Positions 6,469 through 14,589 of a stretch of DNA of 45,775 nucleotides are shown here, one piece after another. The DNA is from Methanobacteriota archaeon (GTDB lineage Archaea > Thermoplasmatota > Thermoplasmata > RBG-16-68-12): NCBI GenBank assembly GCA_020029475.1, contig JAIBJG010000003.1, positions 1 through 45,775 on the forward strand, given 5' to 3'. The position numbers and the translations under genes were made by a program. The first letter of the stretch is position 1, and every line of letters begins with the position of its first letter. The notes beneath the pieces were generated by a model, which ran no database searches, was not told the origin of the DNA, and saw only the letters and a program-made list of their open reading frames with translations.

Positions 6469-7413
6469 TCACACCTCGGGGCGCGGCAGGAGGCCCGCCC
6501 CCTTCACGATCGCGGGGACCGCGTCCTCCCAGTCCACCGCCATCAGGTGGACTCCGCGGACCCCCTCGATTTTCCGGAGGGCCTCCACGGCCTCCACCGC
6601 GATCGCGATCCCCTCCGCCTTCGGGTTCGCGGCCCGCTCGATCCGCTTCACGACCTCCGGCGGCACGACGATCCCGGGGACCTTCTCGTTCATGAACCGC
6701 GCGGCCTTCGCGGACTTCAGCGGGACGACTCCCGCCAAGATGTGGAGCTTCTCGTGGATCCACTCCTTCCGGACGAGGTGCATCCACTCCTCGAACCCGT
6801 CGAGGTCGAAGATCGCCTGGGTCTGCACGAAGTCCGCGCCCGCCTCCGCCTTCCCCCGCAGGTTCACGAAGGAGTCCTCCATCCGCCCGCCGAACGGGTT
6901 CGCGGTCGCGCCGATGAAGAGGGGAGGCCGCGGCTCCACGGGGTCCCCGCCACGGAGGACGCCCCGGTCCCGGAGGTCCCGGAGGGTCTCGAGGAACGCC
7001 TCCGTGTCGAGGTCGAACACGCCCGCCGCGCCCGGCTCGTTCCCGGACTTCGGGTCGTCCCCGCCGAGGGCCATCACGTTCCGCACCCCGAGGGCGGACG
7101 CCCCGAGGACGTCCGCCTGGAGGGCGATCCGGTTCCGGTCCCGCGTCACGACCTGCATCACGGGCTCCAGCCCCTCCCGGACCAGGAGGACCGCGCCCGC
7201 CCAGCTCGCCATGTGCACGCGGGCCCGCGGGCTGTCCGTCACGTTGAGCGCGTCCGCGCTCCCCCGGAGGCGACGGGCGGACGCGAGGAGCGGGGAGGGG
7301 TCCGGGGACGCGGGCGGGACGACCTCCGCGGTCACCGCGAACCGCCTCCCGAGGAGGACCCGCTCCAGGCGGCTCCCGCTCCTCACCGGAGACGGCGCGG
7401 CCCCATCCTCCAT
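6469..7413 (-). CDS. metF: 5,10-methylenetetrahydrofolate reductase (MetF family)
   Basis: Flavin TIM-barrel enzyme reducing methylene-THF to methyl-THF. 314 residues, usual for MetF. FAVTAEVVPPASPDP carries the catalytic Glu (residue 30) equivalent to SFEFFPP. VMALGGDDPKSG matches the NVLALRGDxP motif, and GADFVQTQAIFDLDGFEEW and LHILAGVVPLKSAKAARFMN are typical. The start at 7413 is the first ATG. FolD, PurN and PurH in the same window fit a folate-type one-carbon pool. Confidence 0.92.
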   Translation of the reverse strand: MEDGAAPSPVRSGSRLERVLLGRRFAVTAEVVPPASPDPSPLLASARRLRGSADALNVTDSPRARVHMASWAGAVLLVREGLEPVMQVVTRDRNRIALQADVLGASALGVRNVMALGGDDPKSGNEPGAAGVFDLDTEAFLETLRDLRDRGVLRGGDPVEPRPPLFIGATANPFGGRMEDSFVNLRGKAEAGADFVQTQAIFDLDGFEEWMHLVRKEWIHEKLHILAGVVPLKSAKAARFMNEKVPGIVVPPEVVKRIERAANPKAEGIAIAVEAVEALRKIEGVRGVHLMAVDWEDAVPAIVKGAGLLPRPEV

Positions 7414-7507
7414 GGCGGCTCGAAGTCGGCGAGTTCACTAAAGCCTTTCGGAGCGGGAGACCGCGGGGGCAGTTCTAAATCCCGAGGCGGGCATCCGCGC
7501 GCACCGC

Positions 7508-8293
7508 ATGTCCGCCGTGGGACTTCTCTCCGTGGCCCTCGCGATCAAACGCGGAGCGAAGCGCCCCCCGACGCGGCTCGAGGTCCGCATCGAACCCGGG
7601 ATCGACTTCGAGTCGAACCACGTCGTGTACCGCGTGACGGTGCGGAATCGCGGGGAGGCCACCGCGAGGGACGTGTTGATCACGCCGAAGGTCCTCCAGG
7701 GCCCGTTCTTCCTCGACGAGCCCCCGAAGGCGGTCCCCGTCCTGAAGCCGGGGACGTTCGGGACCGCGAGCTGGAGGATCGTTGCGACCGGGGAGCCCGG
7801 GGAGCTTGAGGTCGGCGCCCGCGTCGCGTACTGGGACCGGGAGGGGGAGACCCGCCACGAGGCCACCGCGCCCCCGATGCGGATCGACCTCCGGCCCCCC
7901 GCGATGCGGCCCGTGTACGTGAGCCCCGCCGCCCTGAGGGAGCGGGCCTCCCGATCCCTCTCCGTCCAGGACGCGTTCGACCTTCCCATCCCCGCGGAGC
8001 GGGCGTTCCCCGTCCTCGTCGACGCGCTGTCCCGGGAGGGCCTGGAGAAGATCGAGGAGACGACGCACGCGAGCGGGCGGGAGTTCGTCGGGCAGGCGAG
8101 CTTCCACGGGCTCGACCGGCGGAAGACCTCGTACGCGGTGCGGATCGTCGCGTCCCGCGCCGGGGCCGCGTCGACCCTGAAGCTCCTCGTGTTCGTCCAG
8201 GCGGAGGAGTCCCTCTTCGGGTTCACCTGGCGGGTGCGGGAGTCCGTCCACCGGGCCCTGGGGGTCCGCCTCACCAGCCGTAGATCTCCGTGA
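7508..8293 (+). CDS. Hypothetical protein with CARDB-like N-terminal domain
   Basis: 261 residues. After a short N-terminus, residues about 23-130 (RLEVRIEPGIDFESNHVVYR, VTVRNRGEATARDVLITPKV) resemble a CARDB-like immunoglobulin-fold adhesion module. A second alpha/beta domain covers about 150-255 (DAFDLPIPAERAFPVLVDAL, then SYAVRIVASRAGAASTLKLL), whose family I do not recognise. There is no convincing signal peptide, so it is probably cytosolic. The 3' end overlaps the convergent flavoprotein gene by 23 bases. A TTCTAAATC box (about 7473-7481) suggests a short leader. Confidence 0.7.
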   Translation: MSAVGLLSVALAIKRGAKRPPTRLEVRIEPGIDFESNHVVYRVTVRNRGEATARDVLITPKVLQGPFFLDEPPKAVPVLKPGTFGTASWRIVATGEPGELEVGARVAYWDREGETRHEATAPPMRIDLRPPAMRPVYVSPAALRERASRSLSVQDAFDLPIPAERAFPVLVDALSREGLEKIEETTHASGREFVGQASFHGLDRRKTSYAVRIVASRAGAASTLKLLVFVQAEESLFGFTWRVRESVHRALGVRLTSRRSP

Positions 8294-9404
8294 GGGCGAC
8301 GGCCCGCCGCATCCGGAGGAACTCCCGCACGTGGGCGAACATCCGCGGGTCCCGGGCCGCCCGCCGGAGCCCCGCGAGGGCGGAGACCTCCCTCCAGTCC
8401 GTTCCCTCGAGGAGGTCCCCGACGAAGTTAAGCACGCCGTCGTCCCACCGCCGGAGCCGTTCGATCATCCAATACAGGACGGGGTCCAGGAACGGCGAGC
8501 CGCGGAGCATCCCGTCGTACGCGTCGAGGCGGCCCTCCGCGGCGAGCTCCCCCGCGACCCTGCCGGACCAGAGGGCGGCGTGGATCCCGCCGCCGTTCAG
8601 CGGGTTCGTGACCCCCGCCGCGTCCCCGACGATCGCGACGCCGTTCTCGGAGTACCTGCGGAAGTCGAAGCGGTACGGGATCTGTCCCGCGATCGTCTGG
8701 AGTCGGCGGGACGGGTCGATCCCGTGCTCCCGGCAGAAGCCCTGGAGGGCGGCGTGCGCGTCGAGGTGGCCCCCCGCGCCAACGTTCACCTCGTCCCCGC
8801 GAGGGAAGATCCACGCGTACCCGCCATCGTACCGAGGCGCGAAGTACAGGAGGAACCGGTCCGGTTCCGGGGTCCGGACGTCGGACGCGGAGAACCGCCA
8901 CTCGTACGCCCGTACGCAGTCCGACCGCACGAGGAGCCCCGTCCACCGAGCGACGAGGGTCGCGGGGCCGTCCGCCCCGATCACGGCGGGCGCGGTCCAC
9001 GTCGTCCCGTTCGTGCGGACCTCCCACCGGCCCCCGCTCCGAGCGACGGACGTGACCCGGTGCCCCAGGGAGAGGGTCGCCCCCGCGTCCACTGCGCGGT
9101 CCGCGATCGAGGCGTCGAACGCCGCGCGGTCCACCGCGTATCCCGGGAGGCGGGTGATGTCGAACCGCTTCCCGCTCGGCACGACCCCCTGGGCCCCGCG
9201 GACCTCCTGCCGGACGTACGCAGAATCGGGCCGGAGCCCGTTCGACTCGAGGGCGAAGCGACTCACGCCCTCCGCGCACTGCACGGGCTCCCCGACGGCC
9301 CGCTTCTTCTCGACCAGGGCGACCCGGAGCCCGCCCCGGGCCGCGGCGAGGGCCGCCATCGACCCCGCGGGGCCCGCCCCGACGACGACGAGGTCCGCCT
9401 CCAT
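8271..9404 (-). CDS. Geranylgeranyl reductase family FAD-dependent oxidoreductase
   Basis: Enzymes of this family saturate the geranylgeranyl chains of archaeal membrane lipids. 377 residues. The dinucleotide motif is at the N-terminus (ADLVVVGAGPAGSMAAL), followed by VEKK and the family-typical GEPVQCAEGVS (Cys near position 43). The YAWIFPRGDEVNVGAGG block matches the YxWxFPx7-8GxG lipid-site motif, and GDAAGVTNPLNGGGIHAAL binds FAD. The start at 9404 fits a TTTTATC box about 28 bases upstream, giving an almost leaderless message. It could act on other isoprenoids such as quinones; the family is certain, the substrate inferred. Confidence 0.9.
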   Translation of the reverse strand: MEADLVVVGAGPAGSMAALAAARGGLRVALVEKKRAVGEPVQCAEGVSRFALESNGLRPDSAYVRQEVRGAQGVVPSGKRFDITRLPGYAVDRAAFDASIADRAVDAGATLSLGHRVTSVARSGGRWEVRTNGTTWTAPAVIGADGPATLVARWTGLLVRSDCVRAYEWRFSASDVRTPEPDRFLLYFAPRYDGGYAWIFPRGDEVNVGAGGHLDAHAALQGFCREHGIDPSRRLQTIAGQIPYRFDFRRYSENGVAIVGDAAGVTNPLNGGGIHAALWSGRVAGELAAEGRLDAYDGMLRGSPFLDPVLYWMIERLRRWDDGVLNFVGDLLEGTDWREVSALAGLRRAARDPRMFAHVREFLRMRRAVALTEIYGW

Positions 9405-9486
9405 CGGACTCCGTATCGGGGACGCCGCGATAAAAGGGGTGGCAATGGGTTGTACGGTTCTGTCCGTTCTTCCTCAGCCCGTTCGG

Positions 9487-9527
9487 GCAATCGGAAACAA
9501 TCGGGTGTCATCGTGCATAATCGGGAA
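9487..9527 (+). promoter_or_regulatory. Four 10-base phased AATCGG-like repeats upstream of a TATA box
   Basis: CAATCGG, CAATCGG, TCATCGT and TAATCGG occur at exact 10-base steps (TCG at 9491, 9501, 9511, 9521), just before the TTTTTAT box at 9534-9540. One-helical-turn spacing suggests protein binding on one DNA face, perhaps an activator of the downstream RNA. Confidence 0.45.
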
Positions 9528-9560
9528 CGAACCTTTTTATCGGACATCCAGCTTTAGATG

Positions 9561-9623
9561 GCCGGGGTTGTTGGCGGCAACCTCCCCCCTCCTTGAAACC
9601 CCACCGTCAGCAACCCCTTTTAT
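9561..9623 (+). ncRNA. Candidate small hairpin RNA with C-rich loop
   Basis: A TTTTTAT box at 9534-9540 would start transcription near 9561. The sequence folds into a continuous 14-pair stem (GGGGTTGTTGGCGG 9564-9577 with CCGTCAGCAACCCC 9604-9617, two G-U pairs), closing a 26-base loop that contains CCTCCCCCCTCC. It is followed at once by TTTTAT (9618-9623). The loop could pair with purine-rich ribosome-binding sites. No T-run follows on the minus strand, which argues against it simply ending the HTH gene. It shares the C-rich theme, but no sequence, with the RNAs at 3903-4100. Confidence 0.5.
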
Positions 9624-9668
9624 CCGGGGGCTCGGGGGCGGGGGAGGCGCTGCCGGGGATCCGCGGTC

Positions 9669-10172
9669 CTAGTGGATCACGGAGCGTCCGTGGTTCGTGA
9701 CGTTGTACACGTATGGCGGGACGCCCCGCTTCAGGGCGCGGGCCCGCTGCTTCGAGACGAGGGAGATCGCCTCGAGGACGCGGAGGTTCGTGTTCACGGC
9801 GTACTCGGACATCTGGAGCTCCTCCGAGAGTTCGACGCCCGTGACGTCCGGGCGGGTCGTGAGGTACACGAGGATCGCGCGCCGGGGCTCCGTGAGCGCC
9901 TCCGCGGTCATCCGCCGGGCGGGGGGGCTGTCCAGGGACATCCGCTCGTAGATCTTCGTGCCCCGTTCGGACGGGGAGACCGTGACCGTGCAGAGGGCGT
10001 CCTTCTCGATCTCGAGAATGTGCTTGTACACGGCGACGGGGGCGATGCCGAGCTGCTCCGCGATCTCCGGGATTGCCGTGTCCTTGTTCTTGTACAGCTT
10101 GTTCTCCACGACAATGCTGAGGACCTCGCGCTGGCGTTCCGTCAGGCTGCGAAGGTCATTCGCGGCGATCAT
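9669..10172 (-). CDS. Transcriptional regulator with two winged-helix domains
   Basis: 167 residues. The first HTH covers about 8-58 (LTERQREVLSIVVENKLYKN, IPEIAEQLGIAPVAVYKHIL). The second covers about 95-155 (EPRRAILVYLTTRPDVTGVE, then LSEELQMSEYAVNTNLRVLE and a basic wing KQRARALKRG). Probably a DNA-binding repressor or activator. It is divergent from folD with 106 bases between starts. The frame is open far upstream, but that part is antisense to folD; ATG 10172 is the first start after the shared promoter region. Target unknown; neighbouring folD is a candidate. Confidence 0.82.
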   Translation of the reverse strand: MIAANDLRSLTERQREVLSIVVENKLYKNKDTAIPEIAEQLGIAPVAVYKHILEIEKDALCTVTVSPSERGTKIYERMSLDSPPARRMTAEALTEPRRAILVYLTTRPDVTGVELSEELQMSEYAVNTNLRVLEAISLVSKQRARALKRGVPPYVYNVTNHGRSVIH

Positions 10173-10238
10173 ACCGGCGCCATCCCGACGTTCGAATATG
10201 AAGCTTCCCGTCTGATTTGCACCCGCGATTCCGACTCT

Positions 10239-10249
10239 CGTATTTTTAT
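10239..10249 (+). promoter_or_regulatory. TATA box of folD
   Basis: CGTATTTTTAT stands about 33 bases before the folD ATG, allowing a leader of only a few bases. Confidence 0.55.
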
Positions 10250-10278
10250 TCGGTGCGCCGATACGTCGCGGGGACCCA

Positions 10279-11160
10279 ATGGGTGCGACGATCATCGACG
10301 GGAAGCGGATCGCGGACGCGGTGCGCGCGGAGCTCCGCCCCCGAATCGCGGGGCTGAGGGCGAGGGGCGTGACCCCCGGGCTCGCCGCGGTGATCGTCGG
10401 GGACGACCCCGCCTCCGTCCTGTACGTGAAGATGAAGTCGCAGGCGTGCGAGGAGATGGGCCTGCACTCCGTGACCCTGCGCCTTCCCGCGGACGCGCCG
10501 GAGGCCGGCCTCCTCGCGGAGGTCCGCGGGTTGAACGCGGACCCCGGGGTCCACGGGATCCTCGTCCAGCAGCCCCTCCCCTCGCAGATATCCACGATGC
10601 GGGCGGTGTCCTCCGTGTCCGTGGACAAGGACGTGGACTGCTTCCACCCCGAGAACGTGGGCCTCGTCCTCATCGGCGCGCCGCGGTTCGCACCCGCCAC
10701 GCCCGCGGGCGTCATCGAGCTCCTCGTCCGCAGCGGGAACGACCCCGGGGGCAAGCACGTCGTGATCCTGGGCCGGAGCAACATCGTGGGGAGGCCCCTC
10801 GCGGCCCTCCTCATGCAGAAGGCGGCGGGCGCGAACGCGACCGTCACGGTCTGCCACTCCGCGACGCGGGACCTCCCGGCGATCACGAGGACCGCGGACA
10901 TCCTCGTCGCCGCGATCGGGCGGGCGGAGTTCGTCACCGCCGCGATGGTGAAGCCGGGGGCTGTCGTCATCGACGTCGGGATCAACCGTGTCGCGGACGC
11001 CACGAGGAAGTCGGGGTTCCGGACCGTGGGGGACGTGCGGTTCGCGGAGGTGAGCGGTGTCGCGAGCGCGATCACGCCCGTCCCGGGGGGCGTGGGGCCG
11101 ATGACGATCGCGATGCTCCTGTCGAACACGGTCCGCGCGGCGGAGATCGCGGCCGCCTAG
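10279..11160 (+). CDS. folD: Bifunctional methylene-THF dehydrogenase / methenyl-THF cyclohydrolase
   Basis: Interconverts methylene-, methenyl- and 10-formyl-THF, feeding PurN and PurH. 293 residues, normal length. Catalytic Tyr49-x3-Lys53 in LYVKMKSQACEEMG; QQPLP (97-101); DKDVDCFHPENVG; NAD(P)-binding GRSNIVGRP (165-173); and the C-terminal TPVPGGVGPMTIAMLL block are all present. It starts with MGATIIDGKRIADAVR at the first ATG after a TATA box. Downstream is the convergent collagen-like gene, 79 bases away. Confidence 0.96.
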   Translation: MGATIIDGKRIADAVRAELRPRIAGLRARGVTPGLAAVIVGDDPASVLYVKMKSQACEEMGLHSVTLRLPADAPEAGLLAEVRGLNADPGVHGILVQQPLPSQISTMRAVSSVSVDKDVDCFHPENVGLVLIGAPRFAPATPAGVIELLVRSGNDPGGKHVVILGRSNIVGRPLAALLMQKAAGANATVTVCHSATRDLPAITRTADILVAAIGRAEFVTAAMVKPGAVVIDVGINRVADATRKSGFRTVGDVRFAEVSGVASAITPVPGGVGPMTIAMLLSNTVRAAEIAAA

Positions 11161-11239
11161 CCGCCGGATCCCGGGAGAGCCGCTCCGCTCGAATCCGGGG
11201 GAGGCGGGCCGTCCGCCTCCGGGGAGCCGCGGTCCGCGC

Positions 11240-11968
11240 CTAGGACGGATAGAAGACCGCGAGCACGTTCGCCGTCTGGTACCGGTCGTTCGCGTCCGCG
11301 CCGACGACCATCCAGCCGTCGACGTAGAACGTGTACGTCCCCGCCGTGACAGGGAACACGTTCTGGAAGGTCCCGGACCGTTCCGTCAGGGTCTGCGTGG
11401 GTTCGCTCGCCTCGATCGTCGCGAACCAGTACCACGGGTAGCCTCCGCACGTCCCCGGTGCGTCGGACACGATCAGGGCGAGCCGGTCCTCGGTGCCCGT
11501 CGTGTGGGACAGGAGGACGTACACCTGGGCCGTCACGACGATGTTCCCGCCGGACGGGACGACGATCGTGACGGAGATCGCGTTGTAGTTCGTGCACGAC
11601 GCCCCGATCGTGAGGCTCGCGATGTTCGTCCCGGTGCCCGCGGACGCCATGAGGGTGCCCGCCCCGGGAGGTCCCGCGGGACCGGCCGGTCCCGCGGGTC
11701 CCACGTCTCCCGTGAGACCCTGAGGGCCCACAGGCCCCGCGGGTCCCTGGGGTCCCGGGACGCCGGCGGCCCCGGGCCCGCCGGCGACTCCCGCCGGCCC
11801 GGGGATCGCCAAGGACAGGATCAGGGCGAGGATCGCGATGACGACCGCCGCCACGCTCAGTCCCATTCCCATCCGTCCGCCCCGCTCCCTCATCACGATG
11901 GGCGGGGGCGGCGCCGGCATCGGTTGCGGGGGTGCCGACATCCCCCCTTCTCCATAGGAAGATTGCAT
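11240..11968 (-). CDS. Collagen-like repeat membrane protein
   Basis: 242 residues. A proline-rich cytosolic N-terminus (PPQPMPAPPPPIVM) and a single membrane helix (about 35-55, GLSVAAVVIAILALILSLAI) lead into about 16 Gly-X-Y triplets (56-104, for example GPAGPVGPQGLTGDVGPAGP). A C-terminal domain of about 135 residues (SLTIGASCTNYNAISVTIVV to the end) looks like an all-beta TNF/C1q-like or lectin-like head. Collagen-like stalks with such heads usually form trimers. Two cysteines in the head may bridge. I use ATG 11968; ATG 11941 (MSAPPQPM), preceded by GGAGAAGGGGGG, is an equally good start. Gly-X-Y proteins are uncommon in archaea. Surface location inferred from topology. Confidence 0.85.
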   Translation of the reverse strand: MQSSYGEGGMSAPPQPMPAPPPPIVMRERGGRMGMGLSVAAVVIAILALILSLAIPGPAGVAGGPGAAGVPGPQGPAGPVGPQGLTGDVGPAGPAGPAGPPGAGTLMASAGTGTNIASLTIGASCTNYNAISVTIVVPSGGNIVVTAQVYVLLSHTTGTEDRLALIVSDAPGTCGGYPWYWFATIEASEPTQTLTERSGTFQNVFPVTAGTYTFYVDGWMVVGADANDRYQTANVLAVFYPS

Positions 11969-12067
11969 GCGGGTGATTGCGCTCCTGGGGAAATAAGCTT
12001 CGACGGGGGCCGACGCATCAAGAGACTCCTTAAGCGGCGCCGCGGGTTGGCGGGCCGGGAGCCGGAG

Positions 12068-13390
12068 ATGAAGGTCCTCGTCGTGGGCGGAGGAGGGCGC
12101 GAGCACGCGATCGTGAAGGCCCTCGCGAGGAGCGGCCCCGACGTGTACGGAGTGATGGGGAACCCGAACCCGGGGATCCGCCGCGCGTCGAAGGAGGTAC
12201 TGCTCCACGACGTCACGGACATCCCCACGATCGTCGCATGGGCGAAGGCCCGCGGGGTGGACCTCGCGGTGATCGGGCCGGAGGCCCCGCTGGCGGCGGG
12301 GATCGTGGACGCGCTCGAGACGGCGGGGATCCCCTCCATGGGGCCGGACCGGGAGGCCGCGCGGCTCGAGACGGACAAGGAGTTCACCCGGGACCTGATG
12401 CGGGAGCACGGGATCCCGGGGCTCGTCGAGTACCGGGCGTTCGACCGCCTCGAGGACTTCCGGGAGTGGCTCCGGGAGGTGGATTACGAGTTCGTGATCA
12501 AGCCCCTCGGGCTCACGGGCGGGAAGGGGGTGCGGGTGTGGGGGGACCACTTCCGCACGAAGGGGGAGGCGGAGGCGTACGCGAAGGAGATCCTGGATCA
12601 CCGGATCGGCGGGCGGCCCAGGTTCCTCGTGGAGGAGAAGGTCGTCGGGGAGGAGTTCTCCCTCCAGGCGCTCTGCGACGGCGCCCGTCTCGTCCCGACG
12701 CCGATCGCGCAGGACCACAAGCGCGCGCATGAGGGGGACGAGGGGCCGAACACGGGAGGGATGGGTTCGTACTCGGACCCGGACCACCTGCTCCCGTTCC
12801 TGACCCCGTCGGACCGCGAGGCCGCGCTCGCGACGATGCGGGCGACCGTGGACGCGATGGCGAGGCGGGGGACGCCGTTCAAGGGCGTGCTGTACGGCGG
12901 GTTCATGGCGACCCGGGACGGCGTGCGCCTCCTTGAGTACAACGCGCGTTTCGGGGATCCGGAGGCGATGAACGTGCTGCCGATTCTGGAGGACGATTTC
13001 CTCGGGCTCTGCGTGCGGCTCGTGGACGGGAACCTCCCGCCGACGGCGCGGTTCGCGAGGAAGGCGACCGTCTGTAAGTACGTCGTGCCGTCGGGGTACG
13101 GGGTGAGACCGAAGGCGGGAGCGCCGATCGAGGTGGACGAGGCGGGGATCGCGAAGGCGGGGGCGGAGCTGTTCTACGCGAGCGTGGAGGAGAAGGACGG
13201 GCGGATCGTGACGACGACATCCCGGGCCCTCGCGATTGTGGGGGTCGGGGCCTCCCTCCCGAAGGCGGAGGCAGTTTGCGAGGCGGGGCTGCGCTGCGTC
13301 AAGGGGGACGCGTACGTCCGCCACGACATCGCGACCGCGAAGGCGATTCAGAGGAAAATCGAGCATGTGCAAAAGTTGAGGGGAAAGTGA
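12068..13390 (+). CDS. purD: Phosphoribosylamine-glycine ligase (GAR synthetase)
   Basis: ATP-grasp enzyme for the second step of purine synthesis, making the substrate of PurN. 440 residues. The N-domain starts MKVLVVGGGGREHAIVKALA with the classic GGGGREHA loop. The ATP-grasp core contains FVIKPLGLTGGKGVRVWGDH, EEKVVGEEFSLQALCDG, NTGGMGSYSDPD, and metal-binding LLEYNARFGDPEAMNVL. The frame is open well upstream, but there it is antisense to the collagen-like gene; ATG 12068 gives the exact family N-terminus. A CTTAAG box lies about 35 bases before it. Divergent from the collagen-like gene. Confidence 0.97.
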   Translation: MKVLVVGGGGREHAIVKALARSGPDVYGVMGNPNPGIRRASKEVLLHDVTDIPTIVAWAKARGVDLAVIGPEAPLAAGIVDALETAGIPSMGPDREAARLETDKEFTRDLMREHGIPGLVEYRAFDRLEDFREWLREVDYEFVIKPLGLTGGKGVRVWGDHFRTKGEAEAYAKEILDHRIGGRPRFLVEEKVVGEEFSLQALCDGARLVPTPIAQDHKRAHEGDEGPNTGGMGSYSDPDHLLPFLTPSDREAALATMRATVDAMARRGTPFKGVLYGGFMATRDGVRLLEYNARFGDPEAMNVLPILEDDFLGLCVRLVDGNLPPTARFARKATVCKYVVPSGYGVRPKAGAPIEVDEAGIAKAGAELFYASVEEKDGRIVTTTSRALAIVGVGASLPKAEAVCEAGLRCVKGDAYVRHDIATAKAIQRKIEHVQKLRGK

Positions 13391-13488
13391 TCAGTCGTCT
13401 GCAGGTCTTGGAGTGAGAGTGCCAATCTTACATCTCGGGAGTGGGCGGCGCCCGAAACCTCTTTAGCCATCCGAGCCTTCAATCGGTC

Positions 13489-14106
13489 GTGAAGAACCTC
13501 CGGGACATCATCGGGGAGATCGAGTCCCGCCTCGATGAGAAGGACGAGGTGCGGGAGCTCGCCCTGAAATCGTCCCGGGCGATCGGGCGGCTCAGCAGCG
13601 CGTCAATCCATGGATTGCACAAGGGGGAGGACTCCGAGACCCCGCTCCGGGAGGCCCGTGACGAGGCGATGAAGCTCCGAAGTGTCCTGGAGGACCACCC
13701 GGACCTCATCCACTCCGGCTTCGTCGAGAACGCTCTTCAGGAGCTGTGCGAGGCCGCGATCCTCCACGCGATCGCGAACGGGAAGCCCCTGCCCGGACCG
13801 AAGGAGTGCGGAGCGACGGACGCGGCCTACCTCCTCGGGCTCGGGGATGTCGTCGGCGAGATCCGCCGGTTCGCGCTCGAGGAGCTGAGGCGGGGGAACG
13901 TCGCGAAGGCCGCGGACCATCTGAAAACGATGGAGGACATCTTCGACGTCCTGATTCGCTTCGACTACCCGACCGCCCTCGTCGCGCTGAAGCACAAGCA
14001 GGACGTCGCTCGGTCGCTGATCGAGAAGACCAGAGGCGAGGTCGCCGTCGCGACCCGCGGTAAGGCGCTCGAGGACAAGCTCGACCGGATCGAGGGCCGC
14101 ATCTAA
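13489..14106 (+). CDS. Translin/TRAX family protein
   Basis: All-helical nucleic-acid-binding protein of the translin family, known in archaea as ring-forming RNA/DNA binders. The conserved C-terminal part RFDYPTALVALKHKQDVARS followed by LIEKTRGEVAVA is diagnostic. The first helices are KNLRDIIGEIESRLDEKDEV and LKSSRAIGRLSSASIHGLHK. I choose GTG 13489 (205 residues) because a CTCTTTAG box lies 25-30 bases before it, fitting a leaderless message; the frame could start at GTG 13441 with 16 more residues. The eukaryotic partner (C3PO) cleaves RNA; nuclease activity here is not shown by the sequence. Overlaps the convergent next gene by four bases. Confidence 0.85.
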   Translation: MKNLRDIIGEIESRLDEKDEVRELALKSSRAIGRLSSASIHGLHKGEDSETPLREARDEAMKLRSVLEDHPDLIHSGFVENALQELCEAAILHAIANGKPLPGPKECGATDAAYLLGLGDVVGEIRRFALEELRRGNVAKAADHLKTMEDIFDVLIRFDYPTALVALKHKQDVARSLIEKTRGEVAVATRGKALEDKLDRIEGRI

Positions 14107-14420
14107 CGATCCCCTTCTGGGGTCGGGTCCATTGGGCCGTACCAAGTTCGCACCGCAATGCGGGCGATTCCCCAGGCGAGGAGCGTTAGCCACACAACCT
14201 GGAACCAAGCGACGTTCCACCCCAGGAAGAACGGCCACCAGAAGAACGACAACACCGCCGTCACCCAATCGGGAGGGGCGAACTCTCCCACGATTGCGTA
14301 CAGCACTCCCGCCGCCACGATGACGACCCCGACCCATGCGAACAGGAAAGCGAAAACGAACTGCCGTCGCAGGATTGTCGGGGGCAGGAGAATTCGGGCG
14401 ACCGTTGCACGAGCGTCCAT
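14103..14420 (-). CDS. Small membrane protein, 105 residues
   Basis: Not recognised. MDARATVARILLPPTILRRQ is followed by three hydrophobic segments (about 21-43, 53-66 and 70-91), including aromatic SFFWWPFFLGWNVAWFQVVW. The C-terminus (RTWYGPMDPTPEGDR) is probably cytosolic. The frame is open further upstream without membrane character, so ATG 14420 is preferred. TTAAATACG (about 14495-14503, minus) could be its promoter. It overlaps the translin gene by four bases, tail to tail. Function unknown. Confidence 0.65.
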   Translation of the reverse strand: MDARATVARILLPPTILRRQFVFAFLFAWVGVVIVAAGVLYAIVGEFAPPDWVTAVLSFFWWPFFLGWNVAWFQVVWLTLLAWGIARIAVRTWYGPMDPTPEGDR

Positions 14421-14589
14421 CGTCTCGGAGCGAGTGGGCGGGTATCCCGCAGCCCTCGGCGGGAGGTCCGCCGTTATCAGTATCACATACGGTAGCGAAA
14501 CGTATTTAATGCACACTCCCGATGATTCGCCCCGCGCCTGCCGCCCTCGCGCCTCCCGATGACCGGGCCGTGGGGGTCGAGGGACCGAC

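Noticed and set aside
9669-11129. Long 486-residue form of the HTH regulator
   Set aside because: The upstream part lies antisense to folD and shows shadow-type composition; the real domain starts at 10172.
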